Under the pieces are notes generated by a model. That model had not been told where the DNA came from and did not search any database. It was given only the letters and a program-made list of their open reading frames with translations. This document shows positions 58,878 through 64,000 of a stretch of 64,000 nucleotides of DNA, piece by piece. The translations under genes were made by a program, and so were the position numbers. Within the stretch, counting starts at the first letter, position 1; each line of letters begins with the position of its first letter. Source of the stretch: Pseudoalteromonas phenolica (GTDB lineage: Bacteria > Pseudomonadota > Gammaproteobacteria > Enterobacterales > Alteromonadaceae); assembly GCF_001444405.1 (NCBI RefSeq), contig NZ_CP013187.1, forward strand, positions 2,604,001-2,668,000. Direction: 5' to 3'.

Positions 58878-59529
58878 GCGAATTTTCCGATCCGTCCGCA
58901 TCTAATTTTTTATACATCAATTCACCCGACACTTCGCCGAAAGTCATTTGCTCAATCACCTCATATTGGTGCTTTAAGAAAAAGGCTTTTTGCGCTGTTT
59001 GTGTAATGAATACTGCCACGCCTGTGATCTCTTCTTCGGCTAGGTGAAGTTGCTCGACCCCGTTTAATAAGTAATGACCAAGGCCTTGACCTTGTACGTT
59101 TGGGTGAATGGCAATTAATGACAAATAAAAGCATTCACCATATTGCTCTAAAGCCGCTCTTATCGCTTGCTCTTTGGCGACCAATTGCTTGGTTTGAACA
59201 TACCCTGCGCTGAGCATGAGCTTTAAACGCCAATGCCAAAAACGCTGAGCAGACAAAGGTCCGTTGGTGGCGATTGCACACGCAACACCCACCAGCTGTT
59301 CGTCGATAAATGCGCCTAACATGGCTTGACCACTTTGCGAAAAAGTCTGTAGTTCTTCGCGAATAAGTGCGCGTAACTTTTTCGCAAAGTCATCATCAGA
59401 ATCTGCACTTAGCACTTGCTTTAATAATTCATCGCTTTGATAAGCTTGAAACAGCAGGCTTGCTGCAATGTTTATTTCTTCCGGCTCCAAATACTTTAGG
59501 CTCAGTTGATCTGCTTCTACTATTTTCAT
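58873..59529 (-). CDS. GNAT family acetyltransferase (218 aa)
   Basis: The acetyl-CoA binding motif is LIAIHPNVQGQGLGHYLLNGVEQL, with the GQGLG pyrophosphate loop. The N-terminal half is family-typical but the substrate cannot be told. Its last codons and stop overlap the upstream box of the second CsrB RNA, so transcription of this gene runs into the csrB control region. ATG at 59529. Convergent with nothing; the next gene is divergent. Confidence 0.88.
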   Translation of the reverse strand: MKIVEADQLSLKYLEPEEINIAASLLFQAYQSDELLKQVLSADSDDDFAKKLRALIREELQTFSQSGQAMLGAFIDEQLVGVACAIATNGPLSAQRFWHWRLKLMLSAGYVQTKQLVAKEQAIRAALEQYGECFYLSLIAIHPNVQGQGLGHYLLNGVEQLHLAEEEITGVAVFITQTAQKAFFLKHQYEVIEQMTFGEVSGELMYKKLDADGSENSL

Positions 59530-59774
59530 TATTTTTCCTGTTACCTAATTTTTACTAGAAAACTTAGTCAACTATAGTTACTGAGTGTTTTTTAAGCAAA
59601 AAGGCAAGTTAATGCTATCAGTACACTCTAGTCTCTTGGTATTTACATAAACATTGAGAGAACGAATCGATCACTGTGTATTATGTAAAGCGAATCGTTT
59701 AGCATCGTTGAGCGCACAGCTATGAGCTTTAAAGATTTATGCTAGAATGCGTTTTATTTTGTTGAGTAAAACGC

Positions 59775-60038
59775 ATGCATCCTGCTGTTCATTCTGCTAT
59801 TGCAGCCTTAGTTGCTGAAAACAAAACCCCGACTGTGGCTTTAACTAAATCTAAATTATCAGAGCCAGTACCTATGCCTTTGGTTATTGCTGGGTTGACC
59901 GCCTACAAAAATGATCCAAATTGCATCAACACTCAGCCTGCAGCAACCCCAAAAGTCAAAGCTACAGAGCAAAGCCAGCTTGACCGCATTGAACAAAAAC
60001 TTGACCGCTTACTCGCGCTATTAGAAAAAGATAACTAA
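59775..60038 (+). CDS. Small hypothetical protein with C-terminal coiled coil (87 aa)
   Basis: The N-terminal part (ALVAENKTPTVALTKSKLSEPVPMPLVIAGL, shown in part here as KTPTVALTKSKL) has a helix-turn-helix-like pattern; the last 25 residues (QLDRIEQKLDRLLALLEK) form a leucine-zipper-like helix. A DNA- or protein-binding role is possible, not shown. Its stop is two bases before the next gene, so they form an operon. Confidence 0.75.
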   Translation: MHPAVHSAIAALVAENKTPTVALTKSKLSEPVPMPLVIAGLTAYKNDPNCINTQPAATPKVKATEQSQLDRIEQKLDRLLALLEKDN

Positions 60039-60040
60039 TT

Positions 60041-60814
60041 ATGTTCGTTGTAGATTTAACTTTTGATTGTTACCAAGACACCACGCTAGATGACGCTGAG
60101 CGCGCCATTAATCGCGTGGTGAATGCCCTACGTTTTAACGGACAGATCATCGGGGATGAGTTTCCGACCGTATTAAAAGACGGCTACTTTATTACCCGTG
60201 TTATGTGCCCGCTTGAGGATGCGCTACACCCGCTTAATCACAGCCCGTTTGTAAAAAAAGCCATTGAGCTTTTACAAGAAGCAGGCTTGCTGGCACCGAA
60301 AGTAAAGGTGATCGGTCAGGATATTCATGCCAATGGCGCCGACTTATGCGACGCTCCGTCTTCTTATATCTTATATACCACCTATGTGCATACATGCAGC
60401 CCGCTTTATTGCGGCGATGACTTTCAGCCTGTGCCACTTTATAAAATTCCTGCCATTGCCAATGGCGATTACAAGGCTTTAATTAAGTGGCAAGAGGATT
60501 GGCAAGCATGTGATCAGATTCAGATCAACGGTGCCACCCGCTGTGAATTTGCGGCGTTAGAAGAGATTTCTAGTACAGAAAGCGATTTATTCCGTCGTGG
60601 TATGGACTTGTCTAAGCGTATTCGTTTCCTGACCAAAAAGCCGGTTTATTACTATTTGTATCGCGTAGGCGGTGAAAGCCTAGAAGCAGAACAAGCGCGT
60701 AAATGCCCAAGCTGTGGCGGTGATTGGAAGTTAGATGAACCTTGGTTTGGCTTATTTGATTTTCGCTGTGACAGCTGTGAGCTAGTGTCGAATATCTCTT
60801 GGGATTTTCAGTAA
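60041..60814 (+). CDS. DUF2310 zinc-ribbon protein (257 aa)
   Basis: The N-terminal domain starts FVVDLTFDCYQDTTLDDAE; a C-terminal zinc ribbon has CPSCGG and, about 20 residues later, CDSC. This arrangement and the length fit the DUF2310 family of Zn-ribbon proteins. Function unknown. It follows the small upstream gene and is followed by a bidirectional terminator. Confidence 0.88.
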   Translation: MFVVDLTFDCYQDTTLDDAERAINRVVNALRFNGQIIGDEFPTVLKDGYFITRVMCPLEDALHPLNHSPFVKKAIELLQEAGLLAPKVKVIGQDIHANGADLCDAPSSYILYTTYVHTCSPLYCGDDFQPVPLYKIPAIANGDYKALIKWQEDWQACDQIQINGATRCEFAALEEISSTESDLFRRGMDLSKRIRFLTKKPVYYYLYRVGGESLEAEQARKCPSCGGDWKLDEPWFGLFDFRCDSCELVSNISWDFQ

Positions 60815-60831
60815 ACTCGAAACTAAAAAGT

Positions 60832-60868
60832 AAAAAAGCGCTCAAACTGTTTAAGTGAGCGCTTTTTT
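60832..60868. terminator. Bidirectional terminator between DUF2310 gene and syd
   Basis: AAAAAGCGCTCA/TGAGCGCTTTTTT hairpin with a loop of about 10 bases; T-runs on both strands serve the convergent genes. Confidence 0.92.
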
Positions 60869-60887
60869 ATTAATTAAGGTATGTGTA

Positions 60888-61427
60888 TTAAAACTCAATC
60901 GATTGCAAAAATGCTTCTAGGCTATCAGACAGAACATGGTGCGGTCTTTTGCCGACATACTCTAACCAGACTTTGCTAGTCTCAAGTTCAACGGTGATCA
61001 ACAAGTCATCTTGCTCGGTTAACCCAATGAAAACCGTATCAGCATGTTTGAGCTTACGCTTCATTAATACATGACCTGTAATATTTTGCTGTAAACGCAC
61101 AAAGTCATCTTCATTCCACGCTTGTAATAACTCGATTTGATGACCTTCTACTTTGCCTATGATGTTTCCTGCATAAAAGCTGCTGTAGAACTCATTCAAC
61201 GCATCAGGAAAACCACACTCTAACGCGTTTGCTAAATCATTTAGGCTATTTTTTGCTGGCTGTGGAACGGCTTGCCACTGAATTTGTTGCTCGCTTAGCA
61301 CTTCGCCAACTTCGCATGGGCTTGGCCAGTCAGCATCGTGATACATGCACGGTAAAGTGCCATGTTGTTGCTGATAGTGAGATTTAAACTTGTCGTGAAG
61401 CTCTGATAAAAGCGGCTTAATTGTCAT
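60888..61427 (-). CDS. syd: SecY-interacting protein Syd
   Basis: Peripheral inner-membrane protein that interacts with SecY and can affect non-stoichiometric translocons. 179 residues, near the 181 of E. coli, with the family blocks NDLANALECGFPDALNEFYS and WLEYVGKRPHHVLSDSLEAF. ATG at 61427 gives the family N-terminus (MTIKPLLSEL). Divergent from queF, as in E. coli. Confidence 0.94.
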   Translation of the reverse strand: MTIKPLLSELHDKFKSHYQQQHGTLPCMYHDADWPSPCEVGEVLSEQQIQWQAVPQPAKNSLNDLANALECGFPDALNEFYSSFYAGNIIGKVEGHQIELLQAWNEDDFVRLQQNITGHVLMKRKLKHADTVFIGLTEQDDLLITVELETSKVWLEYVGKRPHHVLSDSLEAFLQSIEF

Positions 61428-61487
61428 ACTGTTAACCTGTGTGCGATACGCTATAATACGCGCCATTGTAACCACTATTGGTGAAAC

Positions 61488-62333
61488 ATGACAGATTACA
61501 ACAATGCACCTGAGCTGAAAGAGTCAGTGTTAGGTAAAACGACCGAGTACGCGTCGCAATACGATGCAAGTTTATTATTCCCAATTGCAAGAAAGCTAAA
61601 CCGTGACCAAATTGCGGTAGATGAGCAAAACTTGCCATTTAAAGGGGAAGATACTTGGACTGGCTATGAGCTATCTTGGCTGAATAGCAAAGGTAAGCCG
61701 CAAGTGGCTGTGGCGGCGTTTGTGTTCCCATGCCAAAGCTCTCATATTATCGAGTCTAAGTCGTTCAAGCTGTATTTAAATAGTTTTAACCAAACTAAGT
61801 TTGCCAGCTTTGACGAGGTACAAACTATTTTAACCAATGATTTAAGCAAAGCAGCACAGACTGACGTCGAAGTGACGTTATTCAAAGCTGAAGACTATGC
61901 CTGTATTCCATTCACGGCCATGCCGGGCGAATGTATTGATGAGCTTGATATTGAGGTTGATACCTACAGCCCGCAAGAAGGTTTAATCGTGGTAAAAGAT
62001 GGCAATGAAGTGACTGAAACACTACATAGCCACTTACTTAAATCGAACTGCTTAATTACGTCTCAGCCTGACTGGGCAAGTATTGTGATAAGTTACACGG
62101 GCAAGCCTGTGTGCAAAGAGTCACTGCTTAAGTATCTTATTTCTTTTAGAGATCACAATGAGTTTCATGAGCAGTGTGTAGAACGAATTTACTGTGACTT
62201 AATGCGTGAATTAAACCCGAGCAAGTTAGAGGTTTATGCGCGCTATACAAGACGTGGTGGATTAGACATTAACCCTTACCGCAGCAGTGAAAGCGATAAG
62301 ACGGCTTATCACATTCGAACAAACCGTCAGTAA
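61488..62333 (+). CDS. queF: NADPH-dependent 7-cyano-7-deazaguanine reductase
   Basis: Reduces preQ0 to preQ1 in queuosine synthesis. 281 residues, the long QueF type with two tandem T-fold domains. Conserved ESKSFKLYLNSFN in the first domain and NCLITSQPDWASI, with the nucleophilic cysteine, in the second. ATG with GGTGA six bases upstream. Confidence 0.97.
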   Translation: MTDYNNAPELKESVLGKTTEYASQYDASLLFPIARKLNRDQIAVDEQNLPFKGEDTWTGYELSWLNSKGKPQVAVAAFVFPCQSSHIIESKSFKLYLNSFNQTKFASFDEVQTILTNDLSKAAQTDVEVTLFKAEDYACIPFTAMPGECIDELDIEVDTYSPQEGLIVVKDGNEVTETLHSHLLKSNCLITSQPDWASIVISYTGKPVCKESLLKYLISFRDHNEFHEQCVERIYCDLMRELNPSKLEVYARYTRRGGLDINPYRSSESDKTAYHIRTNRQ

Positions 62334-62542
62334 ATAATTAACCTGGACTCTGGATAATAAATCTATCTCCAGCGGCTACTTTTAACGCTAACATTGTTGA
62401 ATTCACTTGCAATAGGCCAGCTATTGACGCGTAAATTCGCCTTGTTATCCCTAAAAGTCTCCGGCTGCAGACTTAGAAAAGAGTTACCTCTGATTATCAA
62501 AGTATTTGTAAATCTCTTAACCAAAGTTCAGGTTAATCACTT

Positions 62543-63430
62543 TTAATTCAGGCGTTTGGTCGGGATAGATACCGAGCAAACGTCTGTATGATTTGGCTTA
62601 TCGACAAACCACTCGCTTGGGCGATTTTTACGAGATTCAATCAACTCTTTAAAGTCCTCTGAGCTGGTATCAAATACCGTAAAAGCACTGTTGTCTTCAC
62701 CCGAAATATCACTTAACACACGCACTTGGCTAATTAAATTAAACGGCTGCCCTTCTACAGGTGTGCGCATTAAACGCTGGGCATGCTCCATGCCTTCAAG
62801 CACTCGGCCAAATACTGTGGTGTTTTTATCTAGATAACGCTGTGGCGCTAAGGTGATATAAAACTCAGTGCCACCGCTGTCGATTTCGTTGCCGCGCGCC
62901 ATCGCGAATGTGCCCGTACAGTGGGTCATCCAAGTCTTTTTACCATCGCTGTTTTGTGCAACTGCAAAGCCATTCAAAAAACCGGTTTTATCAGCATAGC
63001 CGTCAAGCGCATTGAGTGGAGTGATCTCAAGAGATGTTTCAGTGGTTAAAAACATCTCACCCGCAATGCCTTTACTACCTTGAGTTGGCTGTTTTTCGCC
63101 GGACTGATCGCCACCTTGCGCCACAAAGCTTTCAACAAAACGGTACACATTTAAACCATCATAAAAGCCTTCGCGCGCGAGTTTTTTAATATTATCGACA
63201 TGCCCCGGTGCGAGTTCTGGGTTAAGGTGTACGTAAACGCGACCTGTTGGTAAATCAATTCTTAATACATCGTCGTTGTTTACTTGCTGCCATACATCGG
63301 CTGACGCTGAGCTAATGATGGTACTTGGTGAGCGAACTTCAGGTTTAATAGGTACTGACTCAGTATTTTGCGTGCTGCTACAACCAGCGAGCAATACACA
63401 AGCTGTTAGGCCAAAAGCGCGTAAAAGCAT
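62543..63430 (-). CDS. Peptidylprolyl isomerase lipoprotein, cyclophilin type (295 aa)
   Basis: Lipobox LAGC at residues 14-17 (MLLRAFGLTACVLLAGC) marks a lipoprotein. The cyclophilin domain is recognised by VYRFVESFVAQGGDQSG, GSKGIAGEMF, CTGTFAMARG and GTEFYITLAPQRYLDKNTTVFG. It probably helps fold envelope proteins. ATG at 63430 has AAGGAAA upstream; a longer frame lacks a lipobox near its start. Confidence 0.92.
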   Translation of the reverse strand: MLLRAFGLTACVLLAGCSSTQNTESVPIKPEVRSPSTIISSASADVWQQVNNDDVLRIDLPTGRVYVHLNPELAPGHVDNIKKLAREGFYDGLNVYRFVESFVAQGGDQSGEKQPTQGSKGIAGEMFLTTETSLEITPLNALDGYADKTGFLNGFAVAQNSDGKKTWMTHCTGTFAMARGNEIDSGGTEFYITLAPQRYLDKNTTVFGRVLEGMEHAQRLMRTPVEGQPFNLISQVRVLSDISGEDNSAFTVFDTSSEDFKELIESRKNRPSEWFVDKPNHTDVCSVSIPTKRLN

Positions 63431-63434
63431 GTTT

Positions 63435-64000
63435 TTATTTTCCTTGATTATTGTTATACCAGTATTTTGTTGTATGAATAGGTGCACTGGCGGGAAGTAA
63501 AGTATTTACCAGAGTAATTTTTTGACGTTTATCCAAAGCTAATTCAGCTAACTCATTTTCGAAATGGCGGTTGAATAACGTATCAAACGAACCGTCTTCT
63601 ATGGATTTATCTAAGCCAACTTTAAGTTTTTGATATAAAGTTTTGTTATTTTTATCTACAAAAAAATAAACTGCTGAGGGGTAATAAAAGACATGAGCGG
63701 GATCGATTGTTAAGTCACTCATGTTGGCGATATCATTTGCAAATAATGCATCAATAGGAAGTACATCAATGCGTGATGCCTCCAATAGATCATAGCCCGA
63801 ATTCTCTTGTGAGTATTCTAAAACATTAAAATCGTTGTCTTTAAAAATAACCGTGTCAGGCCAATCAGTTCTTAGTCCATACCTCAATTTTTTCAATTCA
63901 CCATCACTTCGCAGTTTTGTAAAAAATTCAAGTCTGGATTTTTTAATCACCCCGAGACGATAGCCAAGCACACCTTTAACAATAGGTATTCTAACTGCTA
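63435..64000 (-). CDS. Periplasmic solute-binding protein, family 3-like, 5' end beyond window
   Basis: The frame stays open to the right edge (AVRIPIVKGVLGYRLGVI upstream of the GTG at 63971), so only the C-terminal part is present. The order YDLLEASRIDVLPIDALF, then YYPSAVYFFVDKNN and a final helix TLYQKLKVGLDKSI matches the second lobe of family 3 solute-binding proteins that bind amino acids or opines. No transporter genes are seen here. It ends just upstream of the cyclophilin gene. Confidence 0.8.
   Translation of the reverse strand, partial: AVRIPIVKGVLGYRLGVIKKSRLEFFTKLRSDGELKKLRYGLRTDWPDTVIFKDNDFNVLEYSQENSGYDLLEASRIDVLPIDALFANDIANMSDLTIDPAHVFYYPSAVYFFVDKNNKTLYQKLKVGLDKSIEDGSFDTLFNRHFENELAELALDKRQKITLVNTLLPASAPIHTTKYWYNNNQGK

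Overview
The window looks like chromosomal DNA of a marine gammaproteobacterium of the Alteromonadales, most probably Pseudoalteromonas or a close relative. This is inferred from the moderately low GC content, the gene order (rpsB-tsf-pyrH-frr-uppS-cdsA-dxr-rseP-bamA-skp-lpxD-fabZ-lpxA-lpxB-rnhB-dnaE-accA-tilS) and the yqcA-truC-yqcC / syd-queF neighbourhood. No database search was possible.

Region 1 (1-19.1 kb) is a large array of integron gene cassettes, read on the minus strand. I count 41 complete attC sites, a partial one at the left edge and a divergent attC/attI-like element at the right end (19112-19191). Between them lie 28 complete cassette genes and one partial one, nearly all hypothetical: many small membrane proteins, a few exported or lipoproteins, and several 2-TM proteins with a soluble domain. 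One gene cassette (4427-4849 and 12410-12832) is present twice with its attC. Twelve further cassettes carry no gene but a conserved element of about 249 bp. This ORF-less family is the most unusual content of the array; three pairs of its copies look identical, attC included. No integron integrase is visible, although the cassette polarity predicts one just right of 19.2 kb.

Region 2 (19.2-29 kb) holds an exported alpha/beta hydrolase, the 4.5S SRP RNA gene (ffs), a DUF3014 protein, a patatin-like phospholipase, a CPA2/Kef-type antiporter with an RCK domain, a GGDEF diguanylate cyclase, a small membrane protein and tilS.

Region 3 (29-53.2 kb) is conserved core: accA, dnaE, rnhB, lipid A and cell-envelope genes, isoprenoid and phospholipid genes, ribosome recycling, UMP kinase, EF-Ts and S2, all on the minus strand with tight overlaps. 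Divergently transcribed map, glnD and dapD follow. A 69-codon exported ORF sits between map and glnD.

Region 4 (53.2-64 kb) contains yqcA, truC, yqcC, DUF3549, DUF3301, a 2-kb stretch without proteins, a GNAT acetyltransferase, a small protein, a DUF2310 zinc-ribbon protein, syd, queF, a cyclophilin lipoprotein and a truncated solute-binding protein. The protein-free stretch holds two tandem copies of a CsrB-type regulatory RNA on the minus strand. Each has many AGGA/GGA motifs in small hairpins, a terminator and an upstream TGTGAG-N6-CCCACA box resembling a GacA/UvrY site. The location between yqcC and syd matches csrB in E. coli. The two copies probably arose by a tandem duplication that also copied the last bases of the GNAT gene.
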